Shown: positions 1-6,082, counted from the first letter of the stretch. The stretch: 7,154 nucleotides of DNA from Rhodospirillaceae bacterium (GCA_002730675.1 PCAV01000144.1:1-7154), one strand, 5' to 3'. The notes: generated by a model from the sequence alone, not told the origin. A program made the numbers and translations.

Positions 1-717
1 ATTTTGACCGGAGCTAGCCGCGGAATAGGACATTCCACGGTTAGCTTTTTTAGCAAAAAAAATTGGGAAGTCATAACCTGCTCCAGAGAACAGCCACCAG
101 AAGAGTGCCGGAGAGATCCTAATTGGTCACATCATATAACAGCAGACCTTGAGGATGGCGAAAGCCTCGATAACTTCGTCGTGCGGGCTAAAGAGCTTCT
201 TGCTGACAAGCCACTACACGCATTGGTAAACAATGCTGGATGGTCGCCAAAATCACCAACGCAAGAACGATTAGGATGTTTAAATGGCGATCTTGAAGCT
301 TGGAGACGAGTGTTTGAACTGAACTTTTTTGCTCCCCTAAAACTTGCTAGGGGCTTTGCAGCATCTTTGAGGAAAGGTAATGGCTCGATCGTCAATATTA
401 CTTCAATAGCAGGACATGCGATCCATCCTTTTGCAGGGTCTGCTTACAGCACCTCCAAGGCAGCGCTAAGTTCTCTCACTAGAGAAATGGCCAATGAATT
501 TGCGGATTTAGGTGTCCGAGTAAATTCAGTGGCACCTGGTGAAATTGAAACAGCTATGTTGTCGCCTGACACTGAAGTCCTTATCCCCCGTATCCCCCTC
601 AATAGGTTAGGACAACCAAACGATATTGCGTCGACTATTTACTTTTTGTGTTCTGACGACAGTACCTACATTACGGGGACAGAGATTTTTGTTACGGGTG
701 GGCAGCATATACTTTGA
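1..717 (+). CDS. SDR family NAD(P)-dependent oxidoreductase, 5' end cut by window
   Basis: This is a classical short-chain dehydrogenase/reductase, a cytosolic NAD(P)(H)-dependent oxidoreductase. Counting from the codon at nt 4, the cofactor-binding TGASRGIG motif is at residues 2-9, NNAG at 76-79, the structural Asn at 107, the catalytic Ser at 134 (NITS) and the YxxxK pair at Tyr148/Lys152. The chain ends with the usual TG-rich strand (YITGTEIFVTGG). The frame is open to the window edge and the motif begins at once, so the true start is probably only 5-10 codons upstream; the TTG at nt 4 lies inside the first beta strand and is not a credible start. About 238 residues are visible, close to the normal SDR length of about 250. 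The substrate cannot be read from the sequence. It converges on the PadR-like gene with 33 bases between stop codons. The family call is firm; any link to the neighbouring transporter is only by position. Confidence 0.93.
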   Translation: MLTGASRGIGHSTVSFFSKKNWEVITCSREQPPEECRRDPNWSHHITADLEDGESLDNFVVRAKELLADKPLHALVNNAGWSPKSPTQERLGCLNGDLEAWRRVFELNFFAPLKLARGFAASLRKGNGSIVNITSIAGHAIHPFAGSAYSTSKAALSSLTREMANEFADLGVRVNSVAPGEIETAMLSPDTEVLIPRIPLNRLGQPNDIASTIYFLCSDDSTYITGTEIFVTGGQHIL

Positions 718-730
718 AGGGATACTTAAA

Positions 731-747
731 TGCAAAAACGTTTTGCA
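731..747. terminator. Hairpin between convergent genes, candidate bidirectional terminator
   Basis: TGCAAAA, a three-base loop ACG, and TTTTGCA form a perfect 7-bp stem. It sits in the 33-base gap between the SDR stop (717) and the PadR-like stop (751), where a shared terminator is expected. On the plus strand it is followed by GGTTTATTT, on the minus strand by TTTAAG, so the U-tracts are weak. The stem is AT-rich, so termination may be inefficient. The core also resembles a LacI-family operator, but its symmetry is odd rather than even. Confidence 0.5.
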
Positions 748-750
748 GGT

Positions 751-1293
751 TTATTTAAGGGTTTTTATTCTTCGGTTGCACCACTCTATTCTTTTATTTA
801 CTGCAAAGAGATCTAACTCTATTGATTCCAACAAAAATCCTGTCAACCAAGTGGTTTGAGTTTTTAGATCTTCCAATCTTCTTTTCTCGTTATGGTACAT
901 ATCTCTAATAGCTGTAAGTTGATCTCGCCTTTCGTCTTCACTCAAAATATCCATGAACCGCAATTTCAAAGCAATTACCAGCTTGTTTAGTTCCGATCCC
1001 CCAGATTTAAGATTTGATCTGAGATAGTCCTTGAGCTCTTGTAAACCTGCAGAACTTAACTGCAATAATGACGCATCACCTTTATCCTTGTCATCGACGG
1101 TCTCGATAAGGCCCTCGAGTTTTAGAAGTTCAATTGATGTACCCATTAACTCAAGTGAAGGCCCCACGAGTCTACTTATGAAGCTGCGCACTTCATTTGC
1201 AAGATCGTCGTAACTTCTTTCACGTTCAATCAAGGCTCCCAAAGCGGCCATTTTGATAGTCTCGCGAGGAATGAGGGAATTGTCTCTATACAA
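751..1293 (-). CDS. PadR-like winged-helix transcriptional regulator
   Basis: The 180-residue protein looks like a PadR-type repressor. Residues 8-70 form the winged helix-turn-helix: helices around IKMAALGALI, SYDDLANEVR and SLELMGTSIELLKLEGLIE, then the wing (TVDDKDKGDASLLQLSSAGLQEL, residues 65-87). Residues 100-180 are charged and helical (NKLVIALKLRF, then KRRLEDLK and KRIEWCNRRIKTLK), as in the C-terminal dimerisation coiled coil of PadR proteins. The start is TTG at 1293, the only usable start after the upstream in-frame stop. GGGG at 1301-1304 lies 7 bases ahead of it. An internal ATG (residue 15) would cut into the first helix. The gene follows the PotC-type permease by 82 bases and appears to have its own promoter with palindromes. 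The ligand is unknown. Regulation of itself and possibly of the transporter is inferred. Confidence 0.75.
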   Translation of the reverse strand: MYRDNSLIPRETIKMAALGALIERERSYDDLANEVRSFISRLVGPSLELMGTSIELLKLEGLIETVDDKDKGDASLLQLSSAGLQELKDYLRSNLKSGGSELNKLVIALKLRFMDILSEDERRDQLTAIRDMYHNEKRRLEDLKTQTTWLTGFLLESIELDLFAVNKRIEWCNRRIKTLK

Positions 1294-1294
1294 A

Positions 1295-1315
1295 TTGAAA
1301 CCCCAACAGTTTCAA
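1295..1315. promoter_or_regulatory. Perfect inverted repeat at the PadR-like gene start, candidate operator
   Basis: TTGAAAC (1295-1301) and GTTTCAA (1309-1315) are perfect 7-bp arms separated by 7 bases. The repeat lies directly upstream of the TTG start at 1293. It covers the predicted transcription start (about 1311) and the ribosome-binding GGGG. A protein bound here would block transcription initiation, which fits autorepression by the encoded PadR-like protein. The arm was not found elsewhere in the window. Confidence 0.5.
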
Positions 1316-1317
1316 AG

Positions 1318-1346
1318 ATAATAACTTAATTGCGAGTCATTCGCAA
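1318..1346 (-). promoter_or_regulatory. Candidate sigma70-type promoter for the PadR-like gene, overlapping a second palindrome
   Basis: On the minus strand, TTGCGA (1341-1346, four of six matches to TTGACA) and TATTAT (1318-1323, five of six to TATAAT) are separated by exactly 17 bases. A start near 1311 would give a leader of about 18 bases before the TTG codon. The -35 box is one arm of a perfect inverted repeat, TTGCGA-N5-TCGCAA (1330-1346), which could be a second operator or a weak terminator hairpin for the upstream permease gene. No U-tract follows it, so an operator or promoter element is preferred. Confidence 0.5.
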
Positions 1347-1375
1347 CAACTCTTTTCCTATATTAATTCACTTCC

Positions 1376-2227
1376 TCAAGATGTAGAGATACCACGCAGT
1401 CTTTCATTACGACGTCGCAGAAGTTCAACTGTTGTTAAAAGTAAAATACTAACAACTACGAGAATAGTAGCTACCGCCAGAATGGTTGGACTTATTTGTT
1501 CTCGTATGCCTGCCCACATTTGCCTGGGAATCGTTCGTTGCTCAAAACCCGCCAAGAAAAATACTATTACAACCTCATCAAATGAAGTTATGAAAGCAAA
1601 TAAAGCTCCCGAAATTACCCCTGGTAAAATCAATGGCATTTGAATTTTAAAGAACGTTTTTCTGCTATCCGCACCAAGACTTTGCGATGCACGGGTTAAT
1701 GAATGATCAAAGCCAGTCAGAGTGGCGGTTACGGTTATCACCACAAAAGGCGTTCCTAGCACGGCATGTGCAAGAATTAAACCAGGCAGCGTTTGCGCTA
1801 ATCCGATATTCGAATAAAAAAAGAACATTCCTGCCGCAGAAATTATAAGCGGCACGATCATGGGCGATATAAGCACCCCCATTACTGCAGATTTATACGG
1901 CATATGAGACTGACTTAGGCCCAACGCAGCGAGCGTACCTAGTAAAGTAGCTAAAAAAGTCGAACAAGTCGCTACGATTATGCTATTAGCGGCCGAGAAC
2001 GCCCATTGTGGGTTCTTAGCGATATCGGCGTACCAACGAATAGAATATGCCTCCGGTTCAAAGGAAATCATACCTTCGGTAAAAGTAAAATAGGGCTCCG
2101 CATTAAACGAAAGGGGAATAATCACCAAGATAGGTGCGACTAAAAAAACAAAGACAAAACCACAGAAAAGTATGAAACTGTAGTGTGCTATTTTTCCACC
2201 AATTCCTAGGTGCGGAGGAAATACCAT
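1376..2227 (-). CDS. potC: ABC transporter permease, PotC type (polyamine importer)
   Basis: This is the second inner-membrane permease of a polyamine-type ABC importer. From the ATG at 2227 it has 283 residues, close to the usual PotC length. Hydrophobic segments occur at about residues 17-39, 78-105, 115-137, 146-169, 202-227 and 245-268, giving six membrane spans. The cytoplasmic EAA-type coupling loop is at about 177-203 (RASQSLGAD ... MPLILPG); the usual Glu is Arg. I chose the ATG because TTAGG lies 9 bases before it (2237-2241). A TTG at 2236 would add three residues and overlap the upstream stop as TTGA, but has no ribosome-binding site at proper distance. The gene follows the PotB-type permease with a 5-base gap, indicating translational coupling. 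Polyamine or a related cation as cargo is inferred from the whole cluster. Confidence 0.9.
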   Translation of the reverse strand: MVFPPHLGIGGKIAHYSFILFCGFVFVFLVAPILVIIPLSFNAEPYFTFTEGMISFEPEAYSIRWYADIAKNPQWAFSAANSIIVATCSTFLATLLGTLAALGLSQSHMPYKSAVMGVLISPMIVPLIISAAGMFFFYSNIGLAQTLPGLILAHAVLGTPFVVITVTATLTGFDHSLTRASQSLGADSRKTFFKIQMPLILPGVISGALFAFITSFDEVVIVFFLAGFEQRTIPRQMWAGIREQISPTILAVATILVVVSILLLTTVELLRRRNERLRGISTS

Positions 2228-2232
2228 ATTAT

Positions 2233-3474
2233 TCAACCTAACTTCATTTTGTCTATGCCAATAATTTTATTATACAAGTAATAAAGAATTAGGACTGCAA
2301 ACAAGAGAATGGTTCCTAATGCAGCAGCCAAACCCCAATTAAGCGATGATTTCATGTGATATGCTATAAAATTACTTATGAGCTGGCCTGACCTTCCGCC
2401 CACAAGTGCTGGAGTGATATAGTAACCGATCGATAAAATAAAAACGAGGAGGCAGCCGGCACCAATGCCCGGCGTCGTTTGAGGCATATAAACTCTGACA
2501 AATGCTTTAAGTGGGCTAGCGCCCAACGATCTAGCAGCCCTCATATACGAAGGAGAGATGGTTTTCATGACTGAATAAAGAGGCAAAATCATAAACGGCA
2601 GTAGTATCTGGGTCATGGCTATCAAGGTACCAGTTTGGTTGTATATCATCTGAATACGGCCATCTTCAGAAATTATATTCAATGCAACTAGAATATCATT
2701 AACAACACCATTTCTTTGGAGAAGAACAATCCAAGATGTGGTCCTAACAAGCAGTGATGTCCAGAATGGTAAGAGGACCATTATTAGAAGAAGATTGCTT
2801 ATTCGCAAAGGGAGCGTTGCCAAAAGAAAAGATACTGGATATGCCAAAATAAGGCAGAAAATTGTTACTAAAAAACTAACCCAGATTGTCCTCAGAAAAA
2901 TTTTTACATAAATACGTCTATCTTCGGATTGGAACCCTATTGTGTTATCCGCATTCACTTTCAGATCTAAAGCTGCAAGATACTGAACTCCTGTATATCT
3001 TTGGCCTATACGCTTAAGGACTTTCCAAGTGACAACCTTTCCCCATCTTTTATCGAACTGAATTAATGCCTTTTTATAATCATTGCCCTTATATTTCCTC
3101 ACTTTCCTAACAGTCTTATTAATCATGCTTCGCATGCCACCTGCCTCAAAATTAAGCCGGGCAGCGATCTTGCCAACTTTGCTATTTTCTCTCGCTATCA
3201 ATAATTCCTTTGCAACAAGTGTAAACGTCTCCTGATCTGGTAAATTAGTTCCTTCCCATTTTTGAAGTTTTTCAATTGTTAGTGGTAGATTTTTAGCCAA
3301 AACAGGATTATCCACACTCCTGAAAAGCATCTCGAATATTGGAAAAACGAAAGACACCAATACAAAAAGTAAAAGTGGGGCTACTAGCAGGAACGCTTTT
3401 ACACGCCGCCCTTTTTCAGCCTTGTACAGACTATCTTTTAGTGGAGTGCCATCTGCAGTGAGAATACTTGTCAA
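2233..3474 (-). CDS. potB: ABC transporter permease, PotB type, with long periplasmic insertion
   Basis: This is the first inner-membrane permease subunit, 413 residues against about 275-300 for a standard PotB. The N-terminus is cytoplasmic and basic, with the first membrane span at residues 27-51. A mostly hydrophilic, lysine/arginine-rich stretch follows (52-192) and should be periplasmic by topology. The core permease domain follows, with spans at about 193-220, 225-252, 282-303, 335-357 and 379-402. The EAA-type loop is at 311-336 (RAARSLGAS ... MPQTTPG), again with Arg for the usual Glu. The start is TTG at 3474: GGTGAGG (3483-3489) lies 8 bases upstream, and no other ATG, GTG or TTG occurs before the upstream in-frame stop. 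It follows the binding-protein gene by 81 bases containing a hairpin and is closely followed by the PotC-type gene. Family and role are secure; the job of the insertion is not known to me. Confidence 0.92.
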   Translation of the reverse strand: MTSILTADGTPLKDSLYKAEKGRRVKAFLLVAPLLLFVLVSFVFPIFEMLFRSVDNPVLAKNLPLTIEKLQKWEGTNLPDQETFTLVAKELLIARENSKVGKIAARLNFEAGGMRSMINKTVRKVRKYKGNDYKKALIQFDKRWGKVVTWKVLKRIGQRYTGVQYLAALDLKVNADNTIGFQSEDRRIYVKIFLRTIWVSFLVTIFCLILAYPVSFLLATLPLRISNLLLIMVLLPFWTSLLVRTTSWIVLLQRNGVVNDILVALNIISEDGRIQMIYNQTGTLIAMTQILLPFMILPLYSVMKTISPSYMRAARSLGASPLKAFVRVYMPQTTPGIGAGCLLVFILSIGYYITPALVGGRSGQLISNFIAYHMKSSLNWGLAAALGTILLFAVLILYYLYNKIIGIDKMKLG

Positions 3475-3482
3475 GAGAACTA

Positions 3483-3489
3483 CCTCACC
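3483..3489 (-). promoter_or_regulatory. Ribosome-binding site that supports the TTG start of the PotB-type permease
   Basis: The minus strand reads GGTGAGG, followed by 8 bases and TTG at 3474-3472. The reading frame has an in-frame TGA upstream and no ATG, GTG or other TTG in between, so this site decides the start. The rare start codon may lower permease yield relative to the binding protein, whose ATG has a stronger AAGGAG site. Confidence 0.65.
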
Positions 3490-3520
3490 AGCAATTAATT
3501 TTGTTCAATCTATTAAATTG

Positions 3521-3545
3521 AAGGTAGACCTTTAAGGCCTACCTT
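3521..3545 (-). terminator. Intercistronic hairpin between binding-protein and permease genes (attenuator or mRNA stabiliser)
   Basis: On the minus-strand transcript, AAGGUAG and CUACCUU form seven pairs, continued inward by G-U, C-G and C-G pairs around a UUAAA loop. The inner pair is a G-U wobble on the minus-strand RNA but an A-C mismatch on the plus strand, so the full stem forms only in the operon's own transcript. It begins 11 bases after the binding-protein stop codon. The following CAAUUUAAUAG is not a strong U-tract. A leaky terminator or a block to 3' exonuclease, leaving more binding-protein message than permease message, is the likely role, as in many importer operons. Confidence 0.55.
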
Positions 3546-3555
3546 TATCTATGAA

Positions 3556-4644
3556 TTATTTTGCCAACCAAGCGTTGAACCTTTCGTTTAATTCGTCACC
3601 GTTATCGGACCAAAACTCTGCATTTTCTAAAACTGCAGTCTTAAAATTATTTGGCGCCGTAGGCATATGCGGCATCATTTTAATTCCAGCTGTTGCGTGG
3701 GTTGAAATTAGCTTGATAGAGGACTTACGTGTAGGCCCATAAGAAATCCACCGGGCCTGATTAGCAAGTTGTTCGGACGCAGTCGAAAACTGAACATACC
3801 GAAGTGCTTCTTTAAATCTCGGGGTTCCTTTAATAATAGCATAAAGGTCAAAAGAAAACAGCTGCCGGTCCCACACAATCTCGAAATTTTTCTTCTCTGC
3901 CACTGCCGCATTGAAAATACGTCCATTATAAGCTGAAGTCATTACAACCTCGCCATCAGCAAGCATTTGTGGAGGCTGAGCACCGGCTTCCCACCAAAGC
4001 ACATCATTTTTTATCGTATCTAGCTTTTTAAAGGCTCGGTCTTGACCTGCCTTAGTCGCTAATACCTTGTATACGTCCTTGCCATCAACGCCATCTGCCA
4101 TTAATGCCCATTCCAGATTCACCTTCGGCACCTTGCGCATTCCCCTTTTTCCAGGGAATTTTTTAACGTTAAAGAAGTCAGATATCGTTGCTGGTTTTTC
4201 TGATTTGTACTTGTCGGCATCGTAAGCATAGATCGTTGACCAAACAATGGTCCCAACTGCACATTCTTGCAAAGCACCAGGTATAAAGTCTTTGGATGGC
4301 AGCGCTCCGTTAACGCCATTTGGTAGTGAACCGGCGGAGATTTTTTCAAATAATCCGTCATCGCAACCGCGCGCCGCATCTGAAACTTCTAAGTCTACCA
4401 CGTCCCATGTAATTTTTCCTGCTTCAACTTGAGCGCGAATTTCTGCTAGCCCACCATTATAGTCTTCAGATTGAATTTTAGTGCCATACTTAGCCGTGTA
4501 AGGCTTATGATAGGCCTCAATTTGACTTTTGGTATAAGCACCACCCCATGAGACAACCGTCAAGGCATCACCTGCATAGGCTGAGCTTGCGCCAAGGGCT
4601 AAACCGCCTGCTAGTATTGCGCTCTTTATTATTGGGAGTTTCAT
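3556..4644 (-). CDS. Periplasmic polyamine-type substrate-binding protein of ABC importer
   Basis: This 362-residue protein captures the substrate in the periplasm and delivers it to the permeases. Residues 1-24 form a Sec signal peptide: a lysine-bearing n-region, hydrophobic ILAGGLALGASS, and cleavage after AYA. There is no lipobox, so the mature protein should be soluble. The mature chain starts DALTVVSWGGAY, typical of the PotD/PotF superfamily, with DVVDLE (81-86), VGTIVWST (130-137), the WWEAGAQPPQMLADGEVVMTSAYNGR region (217-242) and SYGPTR (301-306). The 217-242 block and the paired Cys94/Cys128 are features I associate with the alphaproteobacterial polyamine-binding branch rather than classical PotD. 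The ATG at 4644 is preceded by AAGGAG (4652-4657) with 7 bases between. The gene lies 131 bases after the ATPase gene and may have its own promoter. The substrate is inferred from family likeness; other cationic or amino compounds are possible. Confidence 0.92.
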   Translation of the reverse strand: MKLPIIKSAILAGGLALGASSAYAGDALTVVSWGGAYTKSQIEAYHKPYTAKYGTKIQSEDYNGGLAEIRAQVEAGKITWDVVDLEVSDAARGCDDGLFEKISAGSLPNGVNGALPSKDFIPGALQECAVGTIVWSTIYAYDADKYKSEKPATISDFFNVKKFPGKRGMRKVPKVNLEWALMADGVDGKDVYKVLATKAGQDRAFKKLDTIKNDVLWWEAGAQPPQMLADGEVVMTSAYNGRIFNAAVAEKKNFEIVWDRQLFSFDLYAIIKGTPRFKEALRYVQFSTASEQLANQARWISYGPTRKSSIKLISTHATAGIKMMPHMPTAPNNFKTAVLENAEFWSDNGDELNERFNAWLAK

Positions 4645-4722
4645 TTTTATTCTCCTTGTTTAATCACCGATACATACGGTAGTTGGTTAATCGCGCTGTT
4701 CCAAATTTTATTGAGAATATTC

Positions 4723-4751
4723 TTTAGAAAGTAGCGCAGAGATATTTTCAA
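4723..4751 (-). promoter_or_regulatory. Possible internal promoter for the binding-protein gene
   Basis: On the minus strand, TTGAAA (4746-4751, five of six matches to the -35 consensus) and TCTAAA (4723-4728, four of six to the -10) are 17 bases apart. They lie in the 131-base gap between the ATPase and binding-protein genes, about 80 bases before the ATG at 4644. Such a promoter would allow extra expression of the binding protein. AT-rich DNA makes chance matches common. Confidence 0.3.
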
Positions 4752-4754
4752 AAG

Positions 4755-4766
4755 CCGTCGTGACGG
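4755..4766 (-). terminator. Short GC-rich hairpin after the ATPase gene, weak terminator candidate
   Basis: CCGTC and GACGG form an inverted repeat with only two bases between, so about four base pairs would form around a four-base loop. On the minus strand it is followed by CTTTTGAAAA, a poor U-tract. It lies 9 bases after the ATPase stop codon, where partial termination before the binding-protein gene would be plausible. The stem is very short. Confidence 0.25.
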
Positions 4767-4775
4767 AGGTTGTTT

Positions 4776-5867
4776 CTACATAACAATAAGAGCCCTACAA
4801 TCTGTTACCTGCCATCCAATCTTGACAACGTCACCCTTGTTCAACGGGTCATTCGTGTGATCATTAGGGATCTTAACGATAAAATTATCACTTTTGCAAA
4901 TACCCATTCTGCATCTAATATGATCTCCGAGGTATATTAACTCTAATACTTCTGCTTCAAAAATATTCATGTCAATTCCAACTTTCGGATTAAGAATAAT
5001 CCTTTCTGGGCGCACCGACAGTATGACACTGCTACCCTTCTGCCGTTCATGAACATTGGTTGCAGATATTAAATGGTCTTCTACCGCAACTAAGCAGCTC
5101 GCACCTTCGACCTCTTTTATCGTTCCTTGCAATCGATTATTTTCGCCTATAAACTCAGCAACAAAAGCGTTTTCCGGTTTCTCGTATAGTACATTCGGAG
5201 GAGCCAGCTGCTGAATTATACCGTCATTAAAAACTGCTATGCGATCTGACATCGTTAAGGCTTCAGTTTGGTCATGTGTCACGTAAACAACTGTCATTCC
5301 TAAGTTTTCATGAATATGTTTAATCTCGTATTGCATTTGCTCCCTTAATTTTTTATCCAACGCCCCCAAAGGTTCGTCCATTAGCACCAAATCTGGCTCA
5401 AATACTAATGCTCTCGCTAAAGCAACCCTCTGTTGCTGCCCGCCGGACAACTGCGCAGGGCGCCTAGATCCAAATTGCACCAACTCGACCATCTTTAACA
5501 CTTTTTCAACTTTCGCTTTTACAGCATTCGCTTTGAACTTTCTAACTTCTAGGGGAAAAGCGAGGTTCTCGAAGACTGACATATGTGGGAACAAAGCATA
5601 ATTTTGAAACACCATACCAATCCCACGTTTATGGGGCGGCACGTTATTTAATTCTACGCCCCCCAACATAATCTTACCATGTGTTGGAGTCTCAAAGCCC
5701 GCTAACATCATTAGACACGTTGTTTTCCCAGACCCTGAAGGTCCAAGAAGTGTTAAAAACTCGCCTTTTTGAATCGTTAAGTTTAGATTCTTGATTACTA
5801 ACTCAGTCCCATCATAAGTTTTCTGCACATTTATAAATTCTACCAGGGTCTGATGGCTGATATTCAT
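4776..5867 (-). CDS. potA: ABC transporter ATP-binding protein, PotA type
   Basis: This cytoplasmic ATPase drives the importer by dimerising and hydrolysing ATP on the inner face of the membrane. All nucleotide-binding motifs are present in order: Walker A GPSGSGKTT (42-50), Q-loop Gln88 (VFQNYALFPH), signature LSGGQQQR (140-147), Walker B LVLMDEP (160-166), D-loop GALD (168-171) and switch His198 (VTHD). Residues from about 240 onward form the C-terminal TOBE-type regulatory domain (ENNRLQG, then VILSVRPERI at 281-290), as in PotA and other CUT1-like ATPases. The length of 363 residues is normal. The ATG at 5867 has AGGAG (5877-5881) 9 bases upstream. It is first in a minus-strand operon with the binding protein and two permeases. 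The ATPase family call is certain; polyamine specificity rests on the partners. Confidence 0.95.
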   Translation of the reverse strand: MNISHQTLVEFINVQKTYDGTELVIKNLNLTIQKGEFLTLLGPSGSGKTTCLMMLAGFETPTHGKIMLGGVELNNVPPHKRGIGMVFQNYALFPHMSVFENLAFPLEVRKFKANAVKAKVEKVLKMVELVQFGSRRPAQLSGGQQQRVALARALVFEPDLVLMDEPLGALDKKLREQMQYEIKHIHENLGMTVVYVTHDQTEALTMSDRIAVFNDGIIQQLAPPNVLYEKPENAFVAEFIGENNRLQGTIKEVEGASCLVAVEDHLISATNVHERQKGSSVILSVRPERIILNPKVGIDMNIFEAEVLELIYLGDHIRCRMGICKSDNFIVKIPNDHTNDPLNKGDVVKIGWQVTDCRALIVM

Positions 5868-5907
5868 ACGTTTGAACTCCTAGTCTTAAAAACAAACAAG
5901 TATTCAC

Positions 5908-5925
5908 CAGACATGTCTGACAGAC
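5908..5925. promoter_or_regulatory. Interlocked palindromes in the leader of the ATPase gene, candidate operator
   Basis: Three perfect palindromes overlap within 18 bases: CAGACATGTCTG (5908-5919), TGTC-T-GACA (5914-5922) and GTCTG-A-CAGAC (5915-5925). The site lies 41-58 bases before the ATPase start codon and just downstream of the best promoter candidate, where a bound repressor would block RNA polymerase. The TGTCTGACA core is similar in style to operators of FadR-subfamily GntR regulators, but no such regulator is encoded in the window. A role is inferred from symmetry and position. Confidence 0.45.
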
Positions 5926-5942
5926 TAAGTAGGCAGCGGACT

Positions 5943-5970
5943 AGTGTAAAGCTAAGGTAAATACATTCAA
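5943..5970 (-). promoter_or_regulatory. Candidate promoter for the importer operon
   Basis: On the minus strand, TTGAAT (5965-5970) and TACACT (5943-5948) each match the sigma70 consensus at four of six positions, with a 16-base spacer. Transcription would start near 5936, leaving a leader of about 70 bases that contains the interlocked palindromes at 5908-5925. Confidence 0.35.
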
Positions 5971-6005
5971 GCGTAATTTCACTTTTTTTGTTTTCTTTAA
6001 ACCCC

Positions 6006-6082
6006 TAAAACGTTTAGTTTAACCTGAGGGTTTTCAGACTATACAACTATCGATTTTGCAATGGGGAAGATGGTAAAACGTT
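6006..6082. repeat. Two direct copies of TAAAACGTT in the intergenic region
   Basis: TAAAACGTT occurs at 6006-6014 (continuing TAG) and again at 6074-6082 (continuing AAACG), 68 bases apart, about six and a half helical turns. Each contains the AACGTT core seen in many LacI-family operators. A third AAAACGTT core lies in the hairpin at 731-747. The motif is AT-rich and short, so coincidence is possible. Confidence 0.3.

Noticed and set aside
132..395. Open frame of 87 codons on the minus strand inside the SDR gene
   Set aside because: It is fully antisense to a gene with all SDR motifs, has no family likeness and no ribosome-binding site of note.
626..859. Open frame of 77 codons on the plus strand overlapping the SDR end and the PadR-like 3' end
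   Set aside because: It spans the convergent hairpin and two real genes in another frame, and its product has no recognisable feature.
3551..3742. Open frame of 63 codons on the plus strand with a hydrophobic stretch
   Set aside because: It is antisense to the C-terminal part of the binding protein; the hydrophobic run is a mirror of codons in the real gene.
4119..4379. Open frame of 86 codons on the minus strand within the binding-protein gene
   Set aside because: Shifted frame of a well-supported gene, with low-complexity, family-free sequence.
5999..6033. AAACCC/GGGTTT inverted repeat as a terminator or structured RNA
   Set aside because: The arms are only six bases with 23 bases between, no gene ends here, and no U-tract of note follows.
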